From Meghimatium bilineatum (lineage: Eukaryota > Mollusca > Gastropoda > Stylommatophora > Philomycidae), in NCBI GenBank assembly GCA_034231615.1, contig CM067311.1:25572015-25636014 (forward strand): DNA of 64,000 bases, given 5' to 3'. The position numbers and the translations under genes are program-made. The number at the start of each line of letters is the position of its first letter. Position 1 is the first letter of the stretch. A model generated the notes under the pieces. It did no database searches, had not been told where the DNA came from, and was given only the letters and a program-made list of their open reading frames with translations. This document shows, in pieces, positions 1-9,999 of this stretch.

Positions 1-54
1 ACTAACAACTACAAATAAATTGAAAAATACAAATTAAGATTAGGGCCAACTTAC

Positions 55-222
55 ATTACTGACGACTTCTGGAGCAGCCACTAAAGCAACTGTAGATGAA
101 ATTGATATACACGCATCGGGAAGGGGCTTCAAATGTGCATTTAGCTCATCGCTTTGACTTTGATCATCGTTACTAGAGGCTTCAGAGTCTGTATAATCTT
201 GCAATGACAACAAGGAAGCCAT
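55..222 (-). CDS. CDC40: Probable first coding exon of CDC40/PRP17 (pre-mRNA splicing factor)
   Basis: An open stretch of exactly 56 codons starts at ATG (220-222 on the minus strand) and ends at a consensus GTAAGT donor at 49-54, in phase 0. The peptide starts MASLLSLQDYTDSEASSNDD, is rich in Ser and acidic residues, and ends with SISSTVALVAAPEVV. The order (short hydrophobic start, acidic serine stretch, then an Ala/Val-rich AAPEVV-like segment) resembles the N-terminus of CDC40/PRP17, a WD40 protein of the second step of splicing. An ATG five codons upstream (MQHII...) is open too, but the MASLL start looks more natural. The WD40 repeats would be in exons left of the window, so the name is a family-level inference from one short, low-complexity exon. 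Confidence 0.5.
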
Positions 223-444
223 GATGATATGCTGCACTTATGTTTTAAATCCAAGAGTTATCCCTTTTTAAGTACAATATCCGGTGCACCTTTTTCATCA
301 TCAAGTGCCATCCCGACTAGCGTGATCGTTCACGAATCTCAACTTTCTCTAGCATCATATATCATGATTATTTTTGACTGTATACCTGGTTACCATGCCA
401 TATTTGTTTCCGAAGAGTGATATTACTAGTACTAGCTTCTACAC
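223..444. other. Upstream flank of the CDC40-like exon; nothing recognised
   Basis: This stretch probably holds the 5' UTR and proximal promoter of the minus-strand gene at 55-222. I see no clear TATA element, CpG-rich core or other gene here. The only open frame (about 63 codons, plus strand from 229) looks random. Confidence 0.3.
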
Positions 445-704
445 TATCGGTTCGCTAAGCAGCCACAGTGTCATTTCAGTGATTCCAAATGGTTACGCCG
501 TGTTCTAATCTACCCCATTCAGAAAAGAAATGGCATAGTCCATCTAGAAAAACACAAAAAGTTTTACTCCCTTTTCGGCAGGCAGAGATAGCAAACCGCC
601 ATCACCCTACACACAGCACACATGAATGACATCTTCAGGGAACTCTTCTACCCCTGACGCCGCAAGGCAAACAAGGGATACAGCGTATAGATAGATAGAG
701 CATG
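445..704 (+). repeat. Old LINE C-terminal remnant, left half, split by the LINE at 705-3972
   Basis: From about 620 to 690 the plus strand reads in the style of the tail of a reverse-transcriptase ORF (FRELFYP, then KANKGYSV), with a stop inside. The segment at 475-520 is similar to plus-strand sequence at 40460-40500 (both hold ATGGTTACnCnGTGTTCTAA). The matching right half is at 3985-4165. The two halves were probably joined before the LINE inserted, because they meet at the 12-bp duplication flanking it. Confidence 0.5.
693..704 (+). repeat. Target-site duplication, left copy, of the LINE at 705-3972
   Basis: AGATAGAGCATG occurs here and again at 3973-3984, exactly bracketing the LINE. 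A 12-bp direct repeat is a normal length for target-primed reverse transcription. Confidence 0.75.
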
Positions 705-1272
705 GTGTGTTCTGCGTCACGCCAATATGGCGCGGTATTTTATTTTCACAGTGTCAGTTGTGCTAATGTTTTCAAAGTTGTGTTAACATCATAACCAGTG
801 TATAACATCAAATTGTGTATTTTAAGACAGTCTGGTTGAGGCTATCAAATGGATATATCTGCGTGATGTGTAAAGAGTGATTATATATAATAATGTTGAA
901 GTTTATGTGATGAACAAATTTACTTCAGTGTCAATAACACAGTGGACTGCCTGGGGCGTGTTCTGGCTCCACACTCGACTGACAGGCTGTTAGGCTGTCA
1001 TAAAGTAGGTGATATTGTGCTGAGACTATCTCAAAAAGCATTACGGTCTTGTCAACCTAAACACGTAAAGTCTGATATTCGGCGAATGTACGATATACGA
1101 TGGTTTATCGGGCCACCGGGTAATGTAGGCGAACGCCAGCAACGCGGTGTGGACCGCATCGGGCATGGTGAGACACGTAGAAAACCATGGTCATCCACTG
1201 CATCGTACTTCACTTCCAGTCGTCTCGATTCGTCTTGCCACTGGTTTCAAATGAGGTCCGACAAGAGAGTGA

Positions 1273-3003
1273 GGGCGACGCTTTGCAATCTTCTTTCCTC
1301 ACTTTAATCAAAATCCCCAGTGCAAGTCATTTTCACATTCACGAAAAATCACCCGAAGGGAAAAGCTTTTCCCACTGACTCTAGGAGCATGGAATGTACG
1401 CGCACTCCTCGACAATGACTCTAACACAAATAGACCGATTCGAAGAACAGCGCTGATTGGGAGAGAGTTAGCAAGGTACCATATTGACATAGCAGCTCTG
1501 AGTGAAACACGACTTGCTGTAGTCGGTCAGCTCTGTGAAAGAGTTGCAGGATATACATTCTTTTGGAGCGGAAGAGATATTAAGGAAAGACGAGAAGCAG
1601 GAGTAGGCTTCGCCATTAAAACAACACTCGTTGGCAAACTAGCAGGCCCACAAAAGGCAATAAATGACCGCCTCATGACAGTAAAAATCCCCCTGCTCTC
1701 TGGTAAAAAATATAAAACTATCATCAGTGCGTATGCACCAACACTGACAAATCCAGAAGAAGTTAAAGATAAGTTCTATGATGAACTTCATGCAGCTATC
1801 AGTGCAGTTCCAAAAACTGATAAGCTCATATTACTTGGAGACTTCAATGCAAGGGTGGGTAAAGACAATATCTCCTGGAACGGTGTAATAGGGAAATATG
1901 GAGTGGGTCAGTGCAACAACAATGGACTTCGTTGTTACAAACTTGTGGCGAACATGACCTCCTCATTACCAACACCATATTTCAACTCCCAATCCGAAAC
2001 CGGACCTTCTGGATGCACCCTCGATCAAAACACTGGCATCTTATGGGTGGAACACTTTGAGCACATTTTGAATAACCCATCATCAATAAATGAAGAGGCT
2101 ATCAACCGACTACCGCAGGTTCCTCTCAATGAAATGCTAGGTGACATCCCTACTTTGGAGGAAACTCGTAAAGCAGTTCATCAGCTTTCTAGTGGAAAAG
2201 CACATGGCTACGACTCAATACCAATCGAAATATACAAATATGGAGGTAAAAATCTTATTGAGAAACTTCACATAATTTTCCAACAGTCATGGAAAAGCGA
2301 AAAAATTCCACAAAATTTTAAGGATGCTACAATTATACACCTGTATAAACGTAAAGGGAACCGCCAGTCCTGTAACAACCATCGTGGTATCTCTCTACTA
2401 TCCATTGCTGGAAAGATATTTGCCAGAATCCTTTTGAACCGTCTTACATCTCATCTAAATGAAGGACTACTACCCGAAAGCCAATGTGGTTTCAGAAAAG
2501 AACGTGGAACAACTGATATGATCTTTGCTGAAAGACAGCTTCAAGAAAATTGTCAAGAACAACACTGTGACCTGTACACAGCATTCATAGACTTGACAAA
2601 AGCATTTGACACGGTAAGTAGAGAGGGTCTGTGGAAGATTCTGGCAAAGTATGGATGTCCACAGAAATGTATCTCAATGGTGCAGCAGTTGCATGATGGA
2701 ATGCAAGCTAGAGTTCAGGATGATGGAGAGTTATCTGAAACCTTTCCTGTCTCAAATGGAGTAAAACAAGAATGTGTATTAGCACCTACCCTATTTAGCA
2801 TCATGTTCTCTGCTATGTTGGATGATGCTTTCAGAGATCTAAACCTGGGAGTAAACATCACCTATCGCATAGACGGAAAATTGTTCAACCTTCGGCGGCT
2901 TCGAGCAAAAACCAAAGTTAAATCACACACAATCAGGGATCTTCTATTTGCTGATGACTGTGCCCTAAATGCCAACTCTGAGGCTAAATACCAATCACAA
3001 TGA
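1273..3003 (+). pseudogene. LINE A ORF, part 1: APE endonuclease joined to truncated RT
   Basis: Open without a stop from 1273 to TGA at 3001-3003, but with no in-frame ATG before 1675, so translation from 1675 would omit the first third of the endonuclease. Endonuclease motifs are AWNVRALL (about 1387), the SETR motif at 1500-1511, ISAYAPT and LLGDFNARVG. The segment that should carry the C-terminal SDH motif is missing: after SGCTLDQNTG the frame runs straight into the RT N-terminus at ILWVEHFEHIL, an in-frame deletion of about 250 residues judged from the family. RT motifs follow: DATIIHLYKRKG, GFRKERGT, FIDLTKAFD, NGVKQECVLAPTLFS and the catalytic FADD box near 2948-2959. Confidence 0.85.
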
Positions 3004-3905
3004 GAGAACTGGAGCATGCAAAAGCCTGTACCAACTTTGGGCTTACCATTAACACAGAGAAAACAGAAGTCATGTTACAACCAGCACTTGGCAAAAGCTA
3101 TCTCGAGTCCTGCATAAAGGTAAATGGTGTAGCATTGAAAGTTGTGAATAGATTCACATATCTAGGCAGTACGTTATCACAAAATACCAACGTTGATGAT
3201 GAAGTGTATACAAGGATCGCCAAAGCAAGCAGTACTTTCGGCAGATTGTACGCAAATGTTTGGCGTAGAAATGGCATTAACCTACAGACTAATCTGAAAG
3301 TTTACAGAGCAGTGGTACTTCCAGTGCTGCTATACGCTAGTGAAACATGGACTGTGTATAGACGTCATGTGAAAAAACTCAATCATTTTCATACAAATTG
3401 TCTCAGAAAAGTTATGAACATCAGATGGCAAGACAAGATTCCAGATACCACTGTCCTTGATAGAGCTGGTATCCCAAGCATTGACAAGATCCTGGTACAG
3501 ACATAGATTCGTTGGGCAGGTCATTTGGTGCGTATGCCAGACCATCGTCTGCCAAAGATACTTCTCTATGGTGAGCTAGAGAAGGGTATACGATCTCGAG
3601 GTGGTCAAAGGAAGCACTACAAGGACTCGTTAAAGAACTCACTGAAAGCCTTTGAAATAGACCACGATACATGGGAAGAACTTGCACAAAATAGATCTAC
3701 ATGGCATTCTAAAATAAAAAAGAGCGCATCATCTTGTGAAAAGAAGAGAAATGCAGCAGCTCAACAGCTGAGAGCAGCTAGAAAGTCACGGATAGACCAA
3801 GATCCGTCTACAGTCATTATTCCATGTCCAAACTGTCCAAGGACATTTACAGCTCGAATAGGGCTCATTAGGTTTCTACGAACTCATAATCAAGGACATA
3901 ACTAA
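3000..3905 (+). pseudogene. LINE A ORF, part 2: RT thumb and C-terminal zinc finger
   Basis: Continues the RT in another frame: the ATG at 3000 overlaps the TGA of part 1, probably a one-base frameshift mutation. Motifs are LTINTEKTEVM, FTYLGSTLSQ, LLYASETWT and IRWQDKIPDT, then a TAG at 3504-3506, then RWAGHLVRMPDHRLPK. The end of the frame has a C-x2-C...H-type finger (CPNCPRTFTARIG then FLRTHNQGH), typical of this LINE group and presumably nucleic-acid binding. The stop and frameshift make the copy non-functional. Confidence 0.85.
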
Positions 3906-3984
3906 AATTGAATTTTCAAAAGTGGATGTAACAAATGGTCATCATCACTTGTGATGGACGAACAACAGCAACAGATAGAGCATG

Positions 3985-4165
3985 CCATAAATTAACTCTC
4001 ATACTTTCTCCCGCTGTCGTCCTAAACTGATACAAAGCTAGGAGTAGACCTTGAAAACAATGGATTACAGAAATAAAAGAATTGACAAAAGTAACATATG
4101 TGAACCGCACACAAAAAGCCATCTCCAGAAAACTCATCTACCCCTGACTCTGCAAAGCATAACAA
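3985..4165 (+). repeat. Old LINE C-terminal remnant, right half
   Basis: Reads as degraded LINE C-terminus on the plus strand ([18 protein letters not shown], with stops). It matches, in inverse orientation, 39945-40010, where the same region reads [18 protein letters not shown]. It is the right-hand continuation of 445-704, separated by the LINE A insertion. Confidence 0.5.
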
Positions 4166-4379
4166 AGTCCTAAACTTCTCTTGCTTTCAATCTCGCCCGT
4201 TGTAACTATGTTTTCCAGGCCTCATCATAAATCGCCTAGGTGTCGTGATTCGATAAATCGACTTGCGCAGGCGATCATGATTGTTCACAACTTTATATTT
4301 ACAGTGTCTTTTGTAAGGATCGTTGTAACTCAGTTCATCAGACATCCATGTCTCATAATCTGTCCAAAAAAGTAAGATA
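4166..4379. other. Unannotated spacer
   Basis: AT-rich spacer between the LINE remnant and LINE B. Nothing recognisable beyond a short random open frame. Confidence 0.3.
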
Positions 4380-4394
4380 GTTTCTGATATTATT
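4380..4394 (+). repeat. Target-site duplication, left copy, of LINE B
   Basis: GTTTCTGATATTATT here is repeated exactly at 8792-8806. The 15-bp duplication defines both ends of LINE B and shows that the copy has its original borders. Confidence 0.85.
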
Positions 4395-4423
4395 CTTCTT
4401 CTTAATCGTTCGTCAGTCAGATA

Positions 4424-5224
4424 TCAGGTTACAGCACCAATAGCTTCAATGAATTGTGTGATTCGCTTCAGGTCATCCATGGAACCCCTCAAGTCTGGAA
4501 GCAGTGTCGTCTCAGTAGGCCATATTTTCTCCCTCTCTTCTTGGTAGAGTTGACAGGCATGAAGAATGTGTTCTGCAGTCTCTGGGCTCAGTCCACAGTT
4601 GCACAGGTCTGTCATACCAATCTTCAGCTTTCGGAACATGTGACATCTCAGTCTGTTGTGACCAGTTCGTAGTCTGAAAATGATGGTTTGTTCCTTGCGT
4701 GACATTTGGTGGTAGGGGTCATTTGGTTCTGCAGTTGGGTGCATTTGCTTCCACTTTTTCTTATATTCTGCTTTTAACATGGTCTTACTTTCATAGTACG
4801 TATTATCGTTTTCTATTTGTTCCAGTGATCCCCCTTTCCTTGCCAGGAGATCAGCTTTTTCATTTCCAGGTATGCCACAGTGACCTGGGATCCACTGCAG
4901 TACTGTTTCTTTGGTGGTACTGCTGAGGTGTAGTAAGCAGGCCGTAAGTTCATTCATGCTCGTGTTCTTTGGATCTTTCAATGCCTGCAATACTGATTTT
5001 GCATCCGTTAGAAATACTACATGTCTGTTGTGACTCGGCAAGCAATTCATGAGCATTTTGGCTGCCTCTATTATGGTTCCATTTCTGCTTTGAAATTTGT
5101 GGAATGTTTGCCCGTGGGTATGGATTTCTCTATTTCTTTTCCATCTGGTGTTACTATATATATTCCTGATCCTCCATCTAATACTGCCTCTTTCGCTGAT
5201 CCATCTGTATATACATGTGTCCAT
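4424..5224 (-). pseudogene. LINE B RNase H and C-terminal domain
   Basis: A 266-codon frame carrying the rest of RNase H: a EAAKMLMNCL helix with the catalytic Glu, VVFLTDAKSVLQAL with the catalytic Asp, and WIPGHCGIPGNEKADLLA with the terminal His and Asp. It continues with FRLRTGHNRLRCHM and a C-x-C...H segment (LCNCGLSPETAEHIL), the common C-terminus of RNase H LINEs. Upstream motif DGS lies in the overlapping frame 5071-5787. Confidence 0.85.
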
Positions 5225-6044
5225 ATATCCTTTGGGTATGCTTTCTGTATGTGATTCTTAGTTGTCTCCTTTAGTACTTGTATAGTAGTTTCTGTTTTCG
5301 AAATAATGCTTGGTATATTGTCCATAATTCTTGGGAAGTTGTTCCTGTCCCACGTTGGGTATGTGTTAAAGGTGTTTAGTGGTTTTAGGTTTTGTAGGTC
5401 TGTATCTGTGAGTGATTTCTGGAGCTGTTTAGCAGAGTGTAGAAAGCTACCTCTTTTGAGTCGCTCTTTTGTAGGTCTGCTTAGTCTTTGGTTCATTTGA
5501 TGACTCTCCAAACATTTGAACTTTGCATACTGTGTGAGGATTTTTTCATTTCTTCTTTCTTCCATTGATGGCAAACCTGTGCATGTTTCCATTTCTGTGA
5601 TTGGGGTAGTATTCATACCTCCTGTTATAATTCTTAGATTGCGGTTTTGTATCTTTGAGATCTTTTGGGTGTTACTCTTGGCTGCAGTCCCCCATGCTGA
5701 CATTCCATATTCCAAAGCTGGTCTTACATAACCTGTATATGCTCTACTTAGAATTTTTCCATTTGCAACCCGATCTGTTCCAGCCAATTTTTAAGGAGTG
5801 CTGTCCTCATTGTACCTTTTGTTTGGCACTTGTCTATGTGCTGTTTCCATGTAAGTCTTGGATCAAAAGTGACTCCAAGGTATGTAGGTGTCTCATCTTT
5901 TGGCAATGTTTGACCATTTATGGTTAGTAGGATTTTCTGTGGTTTGGTGGACATGCTGAAGATGGTATATGTAGTTTTTTGGGCATTGATAGACATGGCC
6001 CATTGGTCTGTCCACGTGGCCAAATTGTCCATAGTTTCTTGCAA
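5071..6044 (-). pseudogene. LINE B reverse transcriptase thumb and connector
   Basis: Two frames (5748-6044 and 5071-5787) that overlap out of phase. The first holds MQETMDNLATWTDQWAMS and TYLGVTFDPRLTWKQH, the usual post-YADD region. The second holds RPALEYGMSAWGTAAKSN, QNRNLRIITGG, then VYTDGSAKE and GGSGIYIVTPDG, the first RNase H motif. A frameshift near 5770 separates them. Confidence 0.8.
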
Positions 6045-6046
6045 CC

Positions 6047-6469
6047 TTATTTTTGTTGTGCCAACGCTTGTTTTATCCAGTAATACATGCGCCCTGTCAC
6101 TTTGTTCTGTTGTAGTTTAAGGAGGAGTCCATCTTTCCATACACAATCAAAGGCTTTTTCCATATCTACCCACACCACTGATGTCTGCTTTTTTTCCTGG
6201 AAAGCATCCTCTACTTCCTGGGCAATTAGTGTAATCTGGTCTTCAGTTGATCTACACTTTCTGAAGCCAGCTTGCTGATTTAGCAGGATTTTATTTATTT
6301 CTAGGAACCACATCATTCTTTTGTTTACCAGACGCTCCATTAATTTGCAAACACAGCTGGTCAGACTTATTGGGCGATAGCTGTCCGCCTTATTTTTTGG
6401 CTTGCCTTTCTTGTGGATGGGTATCATTATGGCGGTTTTCCACACCTGTGGCACTAGACCTCTATCCAA
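6047..6469 (-). pseudogene. LINE B reverse transcriptase, fingers and palm (catalytic box lost)
   Basis: A 140-codon frame with clear RT motifs: VPQVWKTAIMIPIHKKGK, SYRPISLTSCVCKLMERLV, NQQAGFRKCRSTEDQ and VDMEKAFDCVW (first catalytic Asp). It ends at KQALAQQK; the next frame (5748-6044) begins beyond where the PQGG and YADD motifs should be. I see no FADD/YADD box, so a deletion removed the catalytic centre. Confidence 0.85.
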
Positions 6470-6632
6470 ACAGTTGTTAAATTTTTTTTATTAATTTCTG
6501 TTTTGCTGATGGTCCGATGTGAATTAGCAGTTAATTTGGTATGTCATCAGGGCCAGGTGATTTCCTACGTTTTAATACTGCTAGTTCTTCTCTTTGCTGA
6601 TCTTTTTCGATATTTCGTAGTTCTTTTCTTAC

Positions 6633-7019
6633 TTATCTTCTCCTATTTTCATCGACTTTGTGGCAGGCAGTACTTTGGTAATGCTGTATAAAGTGATTTG
6701 CAGCCTTCTTTCCTGTGAGTACATCTCCGCTATTCTCTATAGCTACTGGTGCTGTTTTGTTATCTTCGTTGTTGAGCATTTTTGTTATTTTCCATAGCTT
6801 TCTTCCCTCTTTGTCGAAGTTTAAATTTTCTGTTTTTTCATGCCAGCTTTTCCTTGTGTTTGTAATTGTCGTTTTTCTTAGTTTGGCTACAGCAGCTTTT
6901 AGTGATATGTTGTTTTCTGTGGATGGGCTTTTTTTCTGCTGTGTCTCTGGCCTTTGACACTTCTTTCTCCAACTCATCGAGTTCGTCAGACCAGTACGGT
7001 TTGTAATTTTTCCTAGCAC
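6633..7019 (-). pseudogene. LINE B linker between endonuclease and RT
   Basis: A 128-codon frame overlapping the end of the endonuclease ORF in a different frame. Lys/Asn-rich, with KLWKITKMLNNED and GKKAANHFIQHY, which match the region preceding the RT fingers in RNase H-type LINEs. The frame change at the overlap marks a frameshift. Confidence 0.7.
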
Positions 7020-8043
7020 CTCTTGGTATGGTTTGCTTGGCTGCTTGAAGAAGTGCAGAAGCCAGAAGTTGTGCAGTTTTGTTCACGTTTTTAATCCTTG
7101 GATTTAAGGTTTTTGTGAATCTGTCTGTCAGGTCAGCAAACTTACTCCAGTTTGCTTTCTTGAAGTTCCATCTGGGTGTGGTTGTAGGGCCAGCAGGGGT
7201 ATGGTTAATGTCAATGGTGAGTTTGATGGGGCGATGGTCACTTCCACCAAGCTGCTCCAGCACTTCCCTGTATGTTATTTTCACTAAGGCGTCTGTTGCA
7301 AAGTCTAGGTCAGGGGTTGAGGTGGTGTGCCATCTTCTAGAGTAGAAAGTTGGGTGGTCTTCAGGTTCATTAAGTTTCACCTCACACTGCCAGTCTTCCA
7401 CTTCTTCTCCTCTAGTATCTTGTTCTGTATATCCCCAACTCTGTGAGTGGCTATTGAAGTCACCAATTACAAGACAGTTATCTTTTTCTGTGTTAATTGT
7501 GTGTAGAGATAGACTCTTGTCTTGTGGACAGTAATAGTTATATACTGTGACCTCTTTAGTTGGAAGGGTTAGACAGGTTCCAATGATTTCAGCCTGTTCT
7601 TCTGTGTCTACTCGAATTTCAGAGGCAACGATATTGTTTTTCACAAGTATAAGAACTCCTCCTTTATGTCTTTTTTCTCTATCGTTCCGAAATGTTTGGT
7701 ATCCTCGGATGTTGAATCTATTGTTGTTTGTGAGGTGTGTTTCCTGTATGCATGCTATGTCGATTTCCAATGTGTGTAATCGGTTTGCAAGTGCAGTCTT
7801 TTTATTGTACACGCCCTCTGCATTCCACTGCAATATTTTTAAGTGCTTGTTTTTGTCTTTGTCTGCATCATGATCTATAGGGCCTATGTGATTTTTTTGA
7901 ACCAGTAGTTTTTTTCCTCTGATCTCTTTTCCTGGCTCCACAAATTGAGACAGAGGTACCACCAGTCGCTGAGGGTGGGCTCCTTCGAGGCTTAGAGCCC
8001 GGCACTTCATCCGCCTGACGGGATTCCACAGATGAAGCACCAA
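6838..8043 (-). pseudogene. LINE B endonuclease ORF
   Basis: A 401-codon open frame. It starts with a short N-terminal extension, then an APE endonuclease: LKILQWNAEGV, DIACIQETHL, the KGGVLILVKN strand, VIGDFNSHSQSWG, DLDFAT and GGSDHRPIKLTID, the last with the catalytic SDH triad element. All main endonuclease motifs are visible, so this domain seems intact although the rest of the element is broken. The frame shifts near 6900 into the RT-linker region (6633-7019). Confidence 0.85.
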
Positions 8044-8454
8044 AACGAATCATCTGTAACCTTTTATTTGACATGTGAAGTCATTGCGTGACACTGTGGT
8101 TTTCAGCCTTGGCTGGACTATTTTATACCTTTCGGTCCAGTGTCTCCGTCTTCCATCTTACTTTTGAGTCAGGATGTGTTTCCCTAGCCCTTATCCATCC
8201 AATGATTGTCCACAGGGCAGTGGAGGTTTCATTTTGGAGTTTTCCTTCTCCTAGACAGCTTGCCTAACAGGGTTAACGAGCACCATCTGCCCGGGGTTTT
8301 GAGGTAGAGTTCCCCTCTCCTAGGATAATTTTGTTGTTGCCAGGTATTCATTATCCTCCTCTGTGGTTTATTTCTTGTGATCTAAGACACCTGTCACTCA
8401 GGGAAGATGATTTAAGAACATTGCTCTCTCGTTCTAATATCTATAATTTCCCAT

Positions 8455-8515
8455 GTACCCTACCCAACCCTCTAACCCTACCTAAACCCTATCCAACCCC
8501 CCTCCCCTCCCCCCT
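8455..8515 (-). repeat. G-rich tract in the LINE B 5' UTR (telomere-like, degenerate)
   Basis: The plus strand is almost pure C/T/A with runs such as CCCTAACCC-like words. On the minus strand, the sense strand of LINE B, this gives repeated GGG tracts separated by TTA/TTTA/TTGG loops, a sequence able to form G-quadruplexes. It lies within the element, so it is not a chromosomal telomere remnant. Confidence 0.5.
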
Positions 8516-8791
8516 GGCACATTCCTGGAGTGGGTTCAGTGACCCCACTCCAGCAACCTAAGCTTATAGCGGCTCATACTCGCTTTGATGCTGCCAGTCA
8601 ATGGACATATGGGGTATTTCAGTGGGGATATCAGCGCCGACTGATATTCCACCCCGTCCTCGTGGTCAGCGTCACCGTTTGGTCAGCGGCTGTTTATTTG
8701 CCCAGAGGGTTATTCACAGCTGGCCTCAAGAGGCGTTTCCACTATCCGCCACCTGTGGACGCTCCTGGTAGGGGATCGGTATCCCCGCAGG

Positions 8792-8806
8792 GTTTCTGAT
8801 ATTATT
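8792..8806 (+). repeat. Target-site duplication, right copy, of LINE B
   Basis: Exact repeat of 4380-4394 (GTTTCTGATATTATT), abutting the 5' end of the minus-strand LINE. Confidence 0.85.
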
Positions 8807-9075
8807 AGTTAACCTACGTCTGGTATTTGTCTCTTTTAGTACCTCCTCGTTATTTTTTCTAACTGCCCATGGTACTCAAAACATTCTCCTATAGAACTAC
8901 ATCTCTGTCGTTTCTAATTTTCTACTGTCCTGTTTACTTTTTTCAAAGACTCGCATGTTAGAATCGGTGCTATGTAGCTTTGGGAAAAAACATTCCACGC
9001 CTCTATTTTCATGGACATGTTACACATTATATTCTTAAGTATTTGGGGTTTCTTTTAATGCAGCCTTTCACCGTG

Positions 9076-9271
9076 ATTCTTCTTCTTCTTCTGCGTTCAG
9101 CATCTGTGGTCATGCTATACCGTCAGGCCTGTCGTCAAGACGAAGTCCACTGTCTACACCTGGTCAGAGCAGCCGCCCCATAGCTTTTGCCTCAAGTCTG
9201 TATCCTCTGGCCAGGTCTGCTGTCTCTGCTCTTTATATGTTGGGCAGTCCTGAAGTATGTGTTCCGGAGTC
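9076..9271 (-). mobile_element. LINE C, 5'-truncated 3' end with target-site duplication
   Basis: A 196-bp insertion flanked by CTTTCACCGTG at 9065-9075 and 9272-9282. Its minus strand ends in GAACGCAGAAGAAGAAG at the left edge. The body matches the end of the fragment at 15.8-16.3 kb: the last codons of an RNase H LINE (AEHIL-type tail, [13 protein letters not shown]). A typical dead-on-arrival LINE insertion. Confidence 0.8.
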
Positions 9272-9351
9272 TTTCACCGTGCTAATTTGCTTCTTATCTC
9301 TGATGAACTTCTTCTATCTGATGTTATCGTTGCTCATAAAAACTTGAATTC

Positions 9352-9633
9352 TCTTCTTCTTCTTCTGTGTTCGTTCTCAAAATCCTGCAGATTAGCAGGA
9401 TGTAGTCCGGAGAACGGAATGAGTTGTGTCATGGTTTACAGCATTGCTGTGATATCTGCGTCTTTCGGCCTGACACATCCGACTTCAGCATGACTTTGGG
9501 TCACTGACCCTATATGGGATGGGACAGCCAACTCCATCCCATAACCTCATTGGTCGCCTTTTACGACATGTGTGGAAGGTGAACAGTGTTGCTATTCATT
9601 GCTCCCTTTTTGGGCCCCATCAACACACGGGCG
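9352..9633 (-). mobile_element. 272-bp SINE-like family, full-length copy
   Basis: Full copy in minus orientation with its (GAA)n tail at the left. Family features in its own sense: 5' end near CGCCCGTGTGTTGC, then GGGGAGCAAAGAATAGC, a GGGATGG...CCATCCC hairpin, GGGTCAGTGACCC, CATGCTGAAGTC, and a 3' end GAGTTTGAGAACGAACGCAG plus GAA repeats. No open frame is conserved between copies. I cannot identify a tRNA, 5S or 7SL head, so SINE-like is a description by size, tail and copy structure. Confidence 0.75.
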
Positions 9634-9999
9634 ACATATGAAATGACGCTTATTCATAATGAATGTATGCACCAACAACACCTGTTTGAGTTCTCTCAGC
9701 AGGGAACGAGAAACAGTGCAATTGAGTGAGACATCATACTGCGGACAGTTGATATATTTTAATAGGATTATCACATTAGGCATATGGTAGACGGCACTAC
9801 AGAAAGATTTGTTAATCAAAGCGTGTGGTCAGCTGTCACGTAGAGTTTCAAGGGACGTGATATATTCATACTTGATAATCGTTTATAAGCCGATGCGAAC
9901 AGAGCGCTAACGCAAAATAAAGGACGCTAAGACACTGCAATCAAACAAATTGCAAAAATACTAATTAATTTCAGAGTGCAGCATTGAGAGGACTTTCTA

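Larger units (their letters stand above)
705..3972 (+). mobile_element. LINE A: non-LTR retrotransposon with APE endonuclease, RT and C-terminal zinc finger (defective)
   Basis: A 3.27-kb element bounded by the 12-bp duplication AGATAGAGCATG. Order: 5' UTR (705 to about 1270), APE-type endonuclease (1380-1970), reverse transcriptase (about 2040-3500), and a C-terminal region ending in a C2HH finger near 3825-3890. The 3' end is a short AT-rich tail ending near GACGAACAACAG, without a long poly-A. Defects are an internal deletion joining endonuclease to RT near residue 115 of the ORF beginning at 1675, a frameshift at 3000, and a stop at 3504-3506. The family is the kind often mis-annotated in animal genomes as a craniofacial development protein 2-like endonuclease. 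Clade assignment (RTE/CR1-like) is uncertain. The 3' end recurs at 15056-15112 (+) and 54960-55352 (-). Confidence 0.85.
4395..8791 (-). mobile_element. LINE B: non-LTR retrotransposon with APE endonuclease, RT and RNase H (defective)
   Basis: A 4.4-kb element on the minus strand, bounded by a 15-bp duplication and ending in a short GAA-type 3' tail (minus strand ends AAGAAGAAG at 4395). Order in its own sense: 5' UTR (8791 to about 8080, with a G-rich tract), APE endonuclease (8043-6838), RT (about 6700-5300), RNase H and a cysteine-containing C-terminal segment (5224-4424). Gene order and RNase H place it among Jockey/I-like LINEs; the exact clade is not settled. Several frameshifts and a deletion over the RT catalytic centre make it inactive. 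Fragments with the same RNase H-distal style (LINE C) occur at 9.1, 12.1, 15.8, 29.9 and 57.1 kb. Confidence 0.85.

Noticed and set aside
1675..3003. A host endonuclease/reverse transcriptase gene
   Set aside because: It lies inside a LINE with a target-site duplication, carries frameshift and stop in its continuation, and lacks part of the endonuclease.
8455..8515. Interstitial telomere
   Set aside because: The CCCTAA-like words are irregular and lie inside the borders of LINE B.
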